From NCBI RefSeq assembly GCF_001275675.1, contig NZ_LITM01000015.1, forward strand, positions 42,468 through 75,069: a DNA stretch of 32,602 bases, in the 5' to 3' direction. Below the pieces are notes generated by a model, which saw only the letters and a list, made by a program, of their open reading frames with translations, was not told the origin of the DNA and searched no databases. Shown piece by piece: positions 8,351 through 16,009 of this stretch (its first letter is position 1; every line of letters begins with the position of its first letter). The position numbers and the translations under genes were made by a program. This DNA comes from Lysinibacillus sp. FJAT-14745 (lineage in GTDB: Bacteria; Bacillota; Bacilli; Bacillales_A; Planococcaceae).

Positions 8351-8616
8351 TTAATCAACCAGCGTGCGATTTCCTTGCCGCTATGGTAGAAGTTAACCTC
8401 ATCGACGCGTTGGTTTTGTGCGGAGATATTTAGGGTTTCGTCTATAACGCCAAAAGGTAAAACCCTTATACATTGGTGTTTATTCGGTGAAAATCTTTTG
8501 TGCTTTGCCTCAGCTTCAATGTGAGTTTTAGCAGAGTTTTGTGCATTTTGGAATGGACAAGCAAGTAATTCTCCTTGTTCCAATGTTGTGCTTGGTGAAT
8601 AACAATTACCTTTCAT
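8326..8616 (-). CDS. hypothetical protein, 96 residues
   Basis: ATG at 8616 is preceded by AAGGGGG at good spacing and the frame runs 96 codons. The product is soluble-looking, rich in His and Lys in the middle (HIEAEAKHKRF) and has three cysteines (Cys5, Cys20, Cys49). It has no signal peptide or membrane segment. I do not recognise the family. It ends six bases from the convergent regulator gene. The ribosome site and tidy placement suggest a real gene. Confidence 0.55.
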   Translation of the reverse strand: MKGNCYSPSTTLEQGELLACPFQNAQNSAKTHIEAEAKHKRFSPNKHQCIRVLPFGVIDETLNISAQNQRVDEVNFYHSGKEIARWLIKKSEYNKL

Positions 8617-8813
8617 TCAACATGCCCCCTTTGTCGTTAGTGTTATTGTACAAGACATGCGGTTGGAAAAGTCTTCATTTACAAGGTTTTAACGAAAACT
8701 TAAAGGTTAGTCATTTCATTAGATTAGTAATATGTAACCGTATTCATACCTTTTACGAATAGAAATCATAGAAAATTTGTATAATTCCATGAAAAAAACA
8801 CGTACTCAAACTA

Positions 8814-8902
8814 TTGTGAATTTTCCTAACAAAACGTATTATTGTAATTAGATTTAACGTGAAAGGCTTCACATAGTCACGTAATCGTGAGGAGGAATTT
8901 TT
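8814..8902 (+). promoter_or_regulatory. promoter and 5' leader of ddh
   Basis: TTGTGA (8814-8819), a 17-base spacer and TATTAT (8837-8842) form a sigma-A promoter. The short leader carries a small hairpin, TCACGTAATCGTGA (about 8877-8890), directly before the GAGGAGG ribosome site. It could modulate initiation but is too short for a riboswitch. The upstream gap from 8617 shows nothing else clear. Confidence 0.65.
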
Positions 8903-8903
8903 A

Positions 8904-9884
8904 ATGAGTGCAATTCGAGTAGGTATTGTAGGTTATGGAAATTTAGGGCGCGGTGTAGAGTATGCTATTTCCCAAAATCCAGATATGGAATTAGTAGCAG
9001 TTTTCACACGTCGCGAGCCTTCAACTGTAAACATTGCAAGTAATGCAAGCGTATATTTAGTGGATGATGCTGAAAAATTCCAAAATGACATTGATGTAAT
9101 GATTTTATGTGGTGGCTCAGCAACTGATTTACCAGAGCAAGGACCACACTTTGCACAATGGTTTAATACAATTGACAGCTTTGATACACATGCGAAAATT
9201 CCTGAGTTTTTCGAGGCTGTTGATGTAGCAGCTCAAAAATCTGGTAAAGTATCAGTTATTTCAGTTGGCTGGGATCCAGGTTTATTCTCATTAAATCGTA
9301 TACTTGGAGAGTCAGTTCTTCCAGTAGGCACAACTTATACTTTCTGGGGAGACGGTTTAAGTCAAGGTCACTCAGATGCTATACGTCGTATCGAAGGTGT
9401 TAACAATGCAGTACAATACACGTTACCAATTAAAGAGGCTGTTGACCGTGTTCGCAACGGTGAAAATCCTGAGCTGACAACACGTGAAAAACATGCACGT
9501 GAATGCTGGGTTGTTCTTGAGGCTGGTGCAGATGCTGCGAAAGTTGAACAAGAAATTGTAACGATGCCAAACTATTTTGAAGAGTATGACACAACTGTAA
9601 ACTTTATTTCTGAAGAGGAATTTAAAGCAAACCACACAGGTATGCCACACGGTGGATTCGTTATTCGTAGTGGGGAAAGTGGCGCTAACGACAAACAAAT
9701 TCTTGAATTCTCATTAAAACTTGAAAGTAATCCAAACTTCACATCTAGTGTTCTAGTAGCTTTTGCACGTGCAGCTCATCGCTTAAACCAAGCAGGAGAC
9801 AAAGGTGCAAAAACAGTATTCGATATCCCATTCGGTCTGTTATCACCAAAATCAGCTGCTGAGTTACGTAAAGAACTTCTATAA
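8904..9884 (+). CDS. ddh: meso-diaminopimelate D-dehydrogenase
   Basis: This NADPH enzyme (EC 1.4.1.16) aminates L-2-amino-6-oxopimelate (tetrahydrodipicolinate) to meso-diaminopimelate in one step, bypassing the succinylase/acetylase branches for lysine and cell-wall synthesis. The 326-residue length is normal. The N-terminal Rossmann motif is VGIVGYGNLGRGVE (6-19). The DapDH signatures CGGSATDLPEQGP, SFDTHAKIP and SVGWDPGLFS are intact, as are the substrate-loop residues near GDGLSQGHSDA and the late TGMPHGG segment. GAGGAGG lies upstream of ATG 8904. It is monocistronic, between its own promoter and terminator. This enzyme was classically purified from Bacillus (now Lysinibacillus) sphaericus, which fits the suggested host. 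Confidence 0.96.
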   Translation: MSAIRVGIVGYGNLGRGVEYAISQNPDMELVAVFTRREPSTVNIASNASVYLVDDAEKFQNDIDVMILCGGSATDLPEQGPHFAQWFNTIDSFDTHAKIPEFFEAVDVAAQKSGKVSVISVGWDPGLFSLNRILGESVLPVGTTYTFWGDGLSQGHSDAIRRIEGVNNAVQYTLPIKEAVDRVRNGENPELTTREKHARECWVVLEAGADAAKVEQEIVTMPNYFEEYDTTVNFISEEEFKANHTGMPHGGFVIRSGESGANDKQILEFSLKLESNPNFTSSVLVAFARAAHRLNQAGDKGAKTVFDIPFGLLSPKSAAELRKELL

Positions 9885-9897
9885 TATAGTATTCAGC

Positions 9898-9936
9898 TTC
9901 CCGATTATCATATATTTGATGATCGGGATTTTTTAT
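9898..9936 (+). terminator. terminator after ddh
   Basis: CCCGATTATCA and TGATGATCGGG form a stem around TATATT, followed by ATTTTTTATTTTT. Confidence 0.85.
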
Positions 9937-10050
9937 TTTTAGTAAGTCAATTCTATAAAATAACATATAGTATATGGTAAACTGTCAATAATTTAACTCT
10001 TCATCAAAAGTTCGGAATGATTTTAGTAAAAAGTATGCCATGTATATTAG

Positions 10051-10209
10051 TTGATTGGGTGGAGACCGCGTGACTCTTTGGGAATTAACGATAGAGGAAC
10101 GGAGGCTAAAACCATCAGGTCCTATGATAATGCCTTCGTGACCAACATCATGTTGGCCCGACGCCCCCAGTTGAAAAAATCAACCCACGTTATGATGATG
10201 AGCCCATAA
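10051..10209 (+). other. possible structured 5' leader of the BTAD regulator gene (unrecognised), or divergent member of the palindromic repeat family
   Basis: This 160-base GC-richer island stands out in the otherwise AT-rich 390-base gap after ddh. It can fold. GTTGATT (10051-10057) pairs with AATCAAC (10178-10184), CCAAC/GTTGG forms a hairpin (10142-10156), GTTGA/TCAAC is an alternative to the outer stem, and TTATG/CATAA closes an ATGATGAGCC loop (10190-10209). Mutually exclusive helices near a gene start are typical of regulatory RNA. I do not recognise a known riboswitch class. The ends GTTGATTGG.GTGGAGAC and AATCAACCCAC also resemble the repeat at 25739-25796, so it may be a diverged copy. 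Confidence 0.35.
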
Positions 10210-10277
10210 TTTAAAAGATTTAAAGCTTTGAAGCTTGTAACCTTACATAACCAGTTGAATGGGGAGGTTATCACCAA

Positions 10278-13200
10278 ATGGCTACAGACATTATTATTCA
10301 ATCAAAATGTATTCCACCGCGTCCGTCCAATCATTGTATTAGTAGAGCTACATTAATGAAAACATTAAAAAAAAGCCTAGATTATAGTTGTACACTTATT
10401 CATAGTGGAGCAGGGTATGGCAAAACAACAATCCTTACACAATTTCTACATGCCCAATCAAGTAAATTTTCCTGGTATAGTGTGTCCGAGGAAGATGATA
10501 ATATATTGCCTTTTTTAAGGCATTTATTTTTTAGTATCACACGAATTGTTCCGAGCTTCGGTCAAGAATTTGATGCATGGAATCAATTATCCCGTTTTCC
10601 GAAAATAGAGGAACTTAATCGTTGGTTTAAGCTATTTGTCAATAGTTTATGTGAAATCGAAGTGCCGATATTAATTGTCATTGACGACTACCATCTTGTT
10701 GATCATGATTTTCATATTAATTATGTGATGGAAAAAATAATGGAGTTTTCACCACCGAATGTTCATTTTATCATCGCCTCTAGAACGTTGCCGAATTGGG
10801 ATATTACGAGAAGATTAAAGCTGCAAAAAAAATTACTCGTTATTGCAGAAGGAGAATTAGCATTTTCTGCAGAGGAGATCGCTGTTTTTTTCGAGGATTA
10901 TGTAGCAGTGCATTTAACAGAAGATGAAATATCTAAAGTTTTGGAAATTACTGAGGGCTGGGCTATTAGTATCTCTTTATTAGCTGAGCAATGGAACAAT
11001 GAGTCCTTAGCGCATTGGCTAAATATCTCAACAAATGATCTTTTTACCTATTTATCGGAGGAAGTTTATCTTAAGATGTCTGTTTTCGAGCAAGAGGCAT
11101 TATTAAAACTGGCGATTTTCCCTACTTTCTCTGAGGAGTTTATTACACATATTTATGGTAAGGAAATAGCAGAGGTGTTAAAACTGTTTGTCCAGCGACA
11201 TTTATTTATTCAACCGATCACAACGGATGGTTTATATCGTTTTCATGCCTTGTTCGGTCGGTTTTTAGAGTTAAAATGGCAACAAGATGCTTCGCAATAT
11301 ATTGCATTGCATAAACAAGCAGCACTGTATTATGTAAAAGAAAACAATATACAAGCTGTTCTTCATCATGCATTTAAAACGAATGATCAGGGTTTTTGTG
11401 GTGAACTATTACAAAATTATGCTGAAAGTCTAGTTCGTGCTGGACAATTTGAGTGGCTATTAGAAAAAATAAACCGATTTACAGCTGATAAAAAATCTGA
11501 ATATTACAAACTGTATTACTTCGAAGGTGAGTGTCACCGCTATCGTGCTTATTATGAAAGAGCGAGACAATGCTATGAAAATTGTGCAAACATCGCAAAA
11601 AGTAAGAATGATTATCTCTTTATGACGAAAGCACAGGCAGGTTTAGCACATATTTATCTCGATACAATCCAGCCTGCATTGGCAGAGCCGCATTTAAAAA
11701 GGGCGTTAGAGTTAGCGAATCATACGCCGTTAAACGAAGAGGAACTTCTCGAGTTGCAACGTCAATATGCTGAAAATTTAGTGAATTTAGGGAAGGCGAA
11801 AGGAGCGCTAATTTTTACAGATGAGGTTGCTTTGACGGAGGATGTGCTACAAAGAGCAAATGTCGATGTTCGAATATTGTTAAGAACAGGGCAGCTACTA
11901 GAAGCAAAGGAATTGCTGACGAAGAGATTGGAATTACCACCACAGCTTGTCGCGACACATAGAGAGAGTGAGCTGTTGGCATCATTTGTCTATGCGCTAT
12001 TAGGGCTGGGGAAAGACGCTTGGTATGCCGCTCAGCACGGGATTCGTAGGGGGTTACGTGAAAAATCAGTTTTTATTGAGGCTGTTGGTTATATTCGCAA
12101 AGCACATGCTTTACTATTAGTAGATTTTCCTGACTATCAAGGAGCCTGTAATGCTTATGACAAAGCCCTTACATTATTGAATACCATTAATATTTCTCGC
12201 GTAAAGGCCGAGCCATACATGGGACTAGCAATTGTCAAACATGCACAAGGAGATATTATCTCGGCTAAAAATTATGTAGCACTTGGATTACGGGAAACCG
12301 AGCAAGTTCAAGATGCATGGATGACCGCTCTTATATTAATCGCTGAGGTTAAAATTATTATTTCTCAACAGGAGTTTGAACGAGCGCGGCAATTATTAAT
12401 AAAGGCACAGCGACTTTTCAATGACTGTGGCGATCAAAATGGTGAGATGCATGTATTATTCTTTCAATCTGTCATTGCCTACAAAGAAAATAATCCTCAA
12501 CAATTCAATCATTATTTTCAGCAGTTTGCACAGCTATGTATTAATAATGGCTATGACTACTTTTTACAGAGGAAAACCATACTCGGTCCACCGAATCGAA
12601 TGATTTTTTATGAGCTTTTACAATTTAGTAGAAAATGTGATGGAGAAAATACCGCTATTTTGACGATGCGTAGCTATTTTCAAGTTGAGGATAATATTGT
12701 TTATCCGCATGAGGAATTGCAGGTGAATTTTTTAGGAAGTCTAGATTTAGTAAGAAAGTATCGAAAGCTTGAGGATAAAGAATGGCAGCGCGATAAATCA
12801 AAAGAGCTCTTCATCTATTTATATTGTCATCGCAATCGGTTTACGCCAAAGGAAGAGATTTCACAGGCATTATGGCCAGAGCGGAATGTTGATTCATTAG
12901 ATCAAGATTTTAAAGTTGTATTGAATACGTTACTAAAGGTTCTTGAGCCAAATAGAAATGCACGTCAGGATAGCTTTTTCATTCAGCGTAAAAATAATAT
13001 GTACCAATTGCAGCATATTCAATTTCTGCAAATCGATGTCGAACGCTTTCGTTATTTTTATGAATTAGGGATGGAGGAGTTCGATCCACAATTGTCAAAC
13101 GAATGGCTGCATCTTGCTGAAACGAGCTATGCGGATGCACTTTATGCTGAAAAAAAGCAGTTAGATTGGCTTATACAGGATCGTGAAAAACTGCAATCAT

Positions 13201-13466
13201 TATATATTGAAGTATTGGAAAGACTAGCACAAAATGCGACGCGGCAACAAAATTATAAGCAAGCTATTTTTTATGCGGAAAGAATGATTCGTGAGGATGC
13301 ATTATGGGAAGAAGGCTATCGGTTGTTGATGTATAGTTACTATCAATTACAAAACCGCTCCCTTGCGTTAAAATGGTATGAAAAATGTGTGCAGCAATTA
13401 AAAAGTGAACTCAATACAACACCAATGGAATCGACGATGGTTGTTTATGATTTAATAATGGGATAA
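10278..13466 (+). CDS. large transcriptional regulator: STAND ATPase, TPR-like repeats, winged helix and BTAD (SARP-like)
   Basis: This 1,062-residue regulator is built like MalT/AfsR-type signal-transduction ATPases. Walker A is GAGYGKTT (44-51) and Walker B is ILIVIDDYH (131-139). Helical TPR-like repeats fill about 350-780. An OmpR-type winged helix (about 815-900, with KELFIYLYCHRNRFTPKEEI) and a bacterial transcriptional activation domain (about 905-1062, ending in NTTPMESTMVVYDLIMG) form the C-terminus, as in Streptomyces SARPs. It lacks the LuxR helix-turn-helix of MalT. GGGGAGG precedes ATG 10278. A ligand probably binds the TPR region and triggers ATP-dependent oligomerisation. The best candidate target is the operon at 16010, whose promoter has SARP-style direct repeats. 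Confidence 0.88.
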   Translation: MATDIIIQSKCIPPRPSNHCISRATLMKTLKKSLDYSCTLIHSGAGYGKTTILTQFLHAQSSKFSWYSVSEEDDNILPFLRHLFFSITRIVPSFGQEFDAWNQLSRFPKIEELNRWFKLFVNSLCEIEVPILIVIDDYHLVDHDFHINYVMEKIMEFSPPNVHFIIASRTLPNWDITRRLKLQKKLLVIAEGELAFSAEEIAVFFEDYVAVHLTEDEISKVLEITEGWAISISLLAEQWNNESLAHWLNISTNDLFTYLSEEVYLKMSVFEQEALLKLAIFPTFSEEFITHIYGKEIAEVLKLFVQRHLFIQPITTDGLYRFHALFGRFLELKWQQDASQYIALHKQAALYYVKENNIQAVLHHAFKTNDQGFCGELLQNYAESLVRAGQFEWLLEKINRFTADKKSEYYKLYYFEGECHRYRAYYERARQCYENCANIAKSKNDYLFMTKAQAGLAHIYLDTIQPALAEPHLKRALELANHTPLNEEELLELQRQYAENLVNLGKAKGALIFTDEVALTEDVLQRANVDVRILLRTGQLLEAKELLTKRLELPPQLVATHRESELLASFVYALLGLGKDAWYAAQHGIRRGLREKSVFIEAVGYIRKAHALLLVDFPDYQGACNAYDKALTLLNTINISRVKAEPYMGLAIVKHAQGDIISAKNYVALGLRETEQVQDAWMTALILIAEVKIIISQQEFERARQLLIKAQRLFNDCGDQNGEMHVLFFQSVIAYKENNPQQFNHYFQQFAQLCINNGYDYFLQRKTILGPPNRMIFYELLQFSRKCDGENTAILTMRSYFQVEDNIVYPHEELQVNFLGSLDLVRKYRKLEDKEWQRDKSKELFIYLYCHRNRFTPKEEISQALWPERNVDSLDQDFKVVLNTLLKVLEPNRNARQDSFFIQRKNNMYQLQHIQFLQIDVERFRYFYELGMEEFDPQLSNEWLHLAETSYADALYAEKKQLDWLIQDREKLQSLYIEVLERLAQNATRQQNYKQAIFYAERMIREDALWEEGYRLLMYSYYQLQNRSLALKWYEKCVQQLKSELNTTPMESTMVVYDLIMG

Positions 13467-13511
13467 TATAACTTTGGGAATTGGTTATTTTTGGGTGTTA
13501 CCATGGCGTGG

Positions 13512-13645
13512 GGTTGATTTCCGTTCCGACTGGGCGCTTTGTTGCTGCCGCTTCGCTTTCGCACAGTTAAAACATTGTTGCTGCCGCTTCGCTTTCGCAC
13601 AGAGTAAAGCTTCCTGAGGGTGTCCAGTCTTCACTCCAATCAACC
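13512..13645. repeat. palindromic Bacillaceae-type intergenic repeat with a 26-bp direct duplication inside
   Basis: The outer arms match the short element at 25739-25796 in reverse orientation: GGTTGATTTCCGTTCCGACTGG on one side and CCAGTCTTCACTCCAATCAACC on the other. The centre carries an extra segment with an exact 26-base direct repeat (13541-13566 and 13577-13602, beginning GTTGCTGCCGCTTCGC). Small frames across it are repeat artefacts, not genes. Confidence 0.8.
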
Positions 13646-13710
13646 GGCTCCTACAAGAAAAAGCCATAACAACTTTCGATGAACATTTATGTATATTAAT
13701 TAATGATTTT

Positions 13711-13967
13711 CAGGCGTGTTGATTAGGAAAAAATAAGTTTATTATTGAGCGTTAAAAGGATTTTTCCGTTACCGATTTGCCAATATATTTCCATTTTAAC
13801 TGATTGTAGCGTAGGGCTACTCGACTCCCGCGGGAAAGCGAGACAGACGAGACCCTGCACGGAGCGAAGCGGAGGAAGCGGCTCGACGCTCGCCCGCAGG
13901 AAAGCGAGTAGCCCGTAGCGGAAATCAGCCTCTTTGGATGTATAGAAATGGTTAATCAACACACCTG
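13711..13967. repeat. 257-bp segment bounded by 15-bp inverted repeats, with a nested palindromic repeat
   Basis: CAGGCGTGTTGATTA (13711-13725) and TAATCAACACACCTG (13953-13967) are inverted with 14 of 15 bases matching. Inside, 13801-13930 is a GC-rich palindromic element (arms GGGCTACTCG and CGAGTAGCCC, ending GGAAATCAGCC) typical of dispersed Bacillaceae repeats. No protein is encoded. The size and ends resemble a MITE, but no target duplication is evident. The right end lies 31 bases before the hydrolase start. Confidence 0.65.
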
Positions 13968-13998
13968 AATGATTTTTATAATAATTGGAGGAACTATT

Positions 13999-14826
13999 AT
14001 GTCATTTTGTAAGGTAAGTAAGGCGAATATTTACTATGAAGTTATTGGGACTGGAACACCAATCGTCATGCTCCATGGATATTCGCCAGATCATAGACTA
14101 ATGAAGGGATGTATGGAGCCCGTTTTTGCAGAAAGGGAGGGCTGGAAACGAATTTATATTGATCTTCCAGGAATGGGCAAGACGACAGACTATGAAAAGA
14201 TCAATAACTCAGATGAAATGCTCGAGGCGGTAATAGAACTAATTCAATCCTTACTACCAAATGAACGTTATTTATTGGTAGGAGAATCTTATGGTGGCTA
14301 TTTAGTGCGAGGAATCATGAGGGAGTATCATGAACAAATTTTAGGGGCTGCATTCATTTGTCCATTAATTATTCCTGATAAAGAAAGTAGAACAGTACCA
14401 CCACAAAGTATTGTCTCAGTGGATAAAGAATTTTTATCGACATTAACGAAACAGGAACTTGAAGATTTTTGCTCCCATCTAGTTGTTTTAGATGAATATA
14501 ATTGTCAGCGATACACGAATGAGGTGTTAGAAGGACTAGAAAGCGCAGATGTGGAATTTTTAGAAAAAATCCAAAAAAGCTATAGTTTTTCTTTTCCTGT
14601 AGATGAGATTTCATTTGATAAACCTTGCTTATTTTTGTTAGGTAAACAGGATTCCGTGGTTGGCTATAAGGACGCTTTTGCCATTTTAGATAAATACCCA
14701 AGAGCAGCCTTCACAATTTTAGATAAGGCTGGGCATAACTTGCAAATTGAACAAGCGAATTTGTTTACGAGTCTTATGAGTGAATGGGTGGATCGAATAG
14801 AGGAATTTATGCATTCGAATAACTGA
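13999..14826 (+). CDS. alpha/beta hydrolase
   Basis: The preferred start is ATG 13999 because TTGGAGGA lies just upstream; an in-frame ATG at 13969 would put that ribosome site inside the gene. The 275-residue protein has the alpha/beta fold layout: oxyanion region VMLHGYSPD (23-31), nucleophile elbow GESYGG (Ser97), acid Asp218 (GKQDSVVG) and His246 (KAGHNLQ). There is no signal peptide, so it is cytoplasmic. The substrate is unknown. It is flanked by repeats on both sides and followed by a terminator, so it is a single-gene unit. The stop codon overlaps the first base of a dispersed repeat fragment (14825). Confidence 0.85.
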   Translation: MSFCKVSKANIYYEVIGTGTPIVMLHGYSPDHRLMKGCMEPVFAEREGWKRIYIDLPGMGKTTDYEKINNSDEMLEAVIELIQSLLPNERYLLVGESYGGYLVRGIMREYHEQILGAAFICPLIIPDKESRTVPPQSIVSVDKEFLSTLTKQELEDFCSHLVVLDEYNCQRYTNEVLEGLESADVEFLEKIQKSYSFSFPVDEISFDKPCLFLLGKQDSVVGYKDAFAILDKYPRAAFTILDKAGHNLQIEQANLFTSLMSEWVDRIEEFMHSNN

Positions 14827-14868
14827 AGTTAAAGCCTTAGGACGCAATTATGCCGAGGCATAATTGAT
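14825..14868 (+). repeat. short copy of the hairpin repeat that also splits the gene at 24919
   Basis: GAAGTTAAAGCC (14825-14836) and the 29 bases at 14840-14868, which contain the palindrome CAATTATGCCGAGGCATAATTG, are shared exactly with 25436-25447 and 25507-25535. The middle hairpins of the longer copy are missing here. Confidence 0.85.
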
Positions 14869-14905
14869 TCAAAAATACTCCGCATAAACCCATTCTGGGG
14901 CAAAT

Positions 14906-14957
14906 AAAAAGAATCCGTTTTGAAAAAAGATTGATCAAAATGGATTCTTTTCTTATG
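14906..14957 (+). terminator. terminator after the alpha/beta hydrolase
   Basis: AAAAGAATCC-TTTTGA pairs with TCAAAA-GGATTCTTTT around an A-rich loop, giving a long stem with a T run. It sits after the dispersed repeat fragment. Confidence 0.8.
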
Positions 14958-14984
14958 AACTTGTATCCACATTTTATAAAATCC

Positions 14985-15080
14985 TATGCTCTTCGGCAAT
15001 CACGCACCATTACGGAAGAGCATAAACATCTTTAACTTGAACGAAGAATAATAATTCTTCGGACAAAAGCAAGACGTTGC
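14985..15080. repeat. three small inverted repeats upstream of the XRE regulator
   Basis: TATGCTCTTC/GAAGAGCATA (14985-15024), CGAAGAAT/ATTCTTCG (about 15043-15062) and TTGCAAC/GTTGCAA (about 15075-15095) follow one another in the 361-base gap before 15188. They have no coding capacity. Their function is unknown; some may be operator or attenuator structures for the downstream gene. Confidence 0.4.
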
Positions 15081-15187
15081 AACCACCTGTTGCAAGTATT
15101 TGCTACTCTGAGGTTACATTATTCTACCTTACGATTCTTACAAATATTTATAAGCTATAGTAAAAATAAAATTAAGGAGTTGAAATC

Positions 15188-15616
15188 ATGGAGTTCTATA
15201 AAAAGCTAAAAGAAGAACGCTTAAAACATAACTTATCACAAGAAGAATTAGCGATTAAATTAAACATAAGCAGACAATCGGTTTCTAAATGGGAGCTTGA
15301 AAAAGGCTATCCAAATATTGAAACACTTATTACATTAAGTGACTTATTCAACATTAGCATTGATGAATTAATTAAAGGAGATAATTTCTTGAGAAATAAA
15401 ATCATCAAAGAAGGAAAAATGGGGGAATTAAAAATGACAGATCGATTCAAATGGCTGTATGTATTTAGTTCTATTTTAGTAGTATTTTGGCTTTTTGTAC
15501 TTCCCTGGTCCAATCTATCAGGTCTAACATTAAGCATAATTAATCTCATAGCTGTTATTTACTTTGTAATTGTCGTTAATTACATCAAAAATAACAAGAA
15601 AAAATTTTTTAATTAA
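15188..15616 (+). CDS. XRE-family helix-turn-helix regulator with two C-terminal membrane segments
   Basis: The 142-residue protein opens with a canonical HTH_3 domain (1-65; LSQEELAIKLNISRQSVSKW contains both helices) and ends with two hydrophobic segments (about 89-107 and 113-133) and a lysine-rich tail. Membrane-anchored XRE proteins of this kind are common in Firmicutes and often respond to envelope or antimicrobial stress, but no partner gene is adjacent here. AAGGAG precedes the ATG. It probably represses its own promoter, which may lie among the inverted repeats upstream. The region is more AT-rich than its neighbours. Confidence 0.85.
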   Translation: MEFYKKLKEERLKHNLSQEELAIKLNISRQSVSKWELEKGYPNIETLITLSDLFNISIDELIKGDNFLRNKIIKEGKMGELKMTDRFKWLYVFSSILVVFWLFVLPWSNLSGLTLSIINLIAVIYFVIVVNYIKNNKKKFFN

Positions 15617-15621
15617 AGACG

Positions 15622-15668
15622 ACAGCGATCGGATAGCTCAACACTATCTGATTGCTGTTTTTTTGTAT
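15622..15668 (+). terminator. terminator after the XRE gene
   Basis: ACAGCGATCGGATAG and CTATCTGATTGCTGT form a long stem with a CTCAACA loop, followed by seven Ts. Confidence 0.9.
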
Positions 15669-15713
15669 TTAAAAGTCATTCTATGATGCTGCGTCGTGCA
15701 GAGATGGATTCTT

Positions 15714-15921
15714 GCGACTGCCGTTACGCTTCGCTTCACTTTCGTCGCAGAAAAAGTAGCTCCCTTATTAGGGCAGCTACTAAAAGATTTTTGTCGCTGT
15801 CGTTGCAGAAAAATGAGCTCCCCTATTAGGGCAGCTCATTAAAAGATTTTGCAGCTGCCGTTCCGCTAACGCTTCACTTTCGCTGCAGAGATAGTTGGCT
15901 CAGTAAACTGACCCAACTATC
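15714..15921 (+). repeat. three tandem hairpin modules upstream of the ABC-transporter operon
   Basis: Each module combines a CTGCCGTT..CGCTTC..TTTCG..GCAG segment with a strong hairpin: GTAGCT-CCC..GGG-AGCTAC (15756-15780), ATGAGCT-CCCC..GGGC-AGCTCAT (15813-15839) and GATAGTTGG..CCAACTATC (15890-15921). The first two are each followed by AAAAGATTTT. The GC-rich segment is related to the 26-bp repeat at 13541-13602. The array could insulate the operon promoter from readthrough. Confidence 0.75.
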
Positions 15922-15979
15922 TTGTAACTAATTTGTAACTGCAGTTTTATATAGTGGATATAGCAACGAAAGCGCTTTC
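15922..15979 (+). promoter_or_regulatory. operon promoter with SARP-style direct repeats and a cre-like site
   Basis: TTGTAACT occurs at 15922-15929 and 15933-15940, an exact direct repeat with 11-base periodicity. The second heptamer ends eight bases before TATATA (15948-15953); TATAGT at 15950-15955 is the alternative -10. This is the geometry described for Streptomyces SARP sites. GAAAGCGCTTTC (15968-15979) is a perfect palindrome close to the CcpA cre consensus, placed just after the expected start site. The ribosome site GAAAGGGG follows before ATG 16010. Confidence 0.6.
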
Positions 15980-16009
15980 TTTTTAGCTTATTATGAAAGG
16001 GGTTTTGGG

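Noticed and set aside
8541..8762. 73-residue plus-strand frame
   Set aside because: It overlaps the better-supported minus-strand gene and has no ribosome site; the second half is AT-rich intergenic DNA.
8640..8903. Lysine riboswitch upstream of ddh
   Set aside because: None of the conserved L-box segments is present; the leader after the promoter is only about 55 bases.
10058..10071. GGGTGGAGACCGCG resembles the T-box antiterminator sequence
   Set aside because: It lies at the 5' side of the island, has no following terminator, no specifier stem that I can see, and the gene downstream is not an amino-acid or tRNA-charging gene.
13485..13667. 60-residue minus-strand frame
   Set aside because: It is created by the palindromic repeat and its 26-base duplication, with no ribosome site.
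13969..13998. Upstream ATG for the alpha/beta hydrolase
   Set aside because: It would place the GGAGGA ribosome site within the coding region and adds a hydrophobic stub not typical for the fold.
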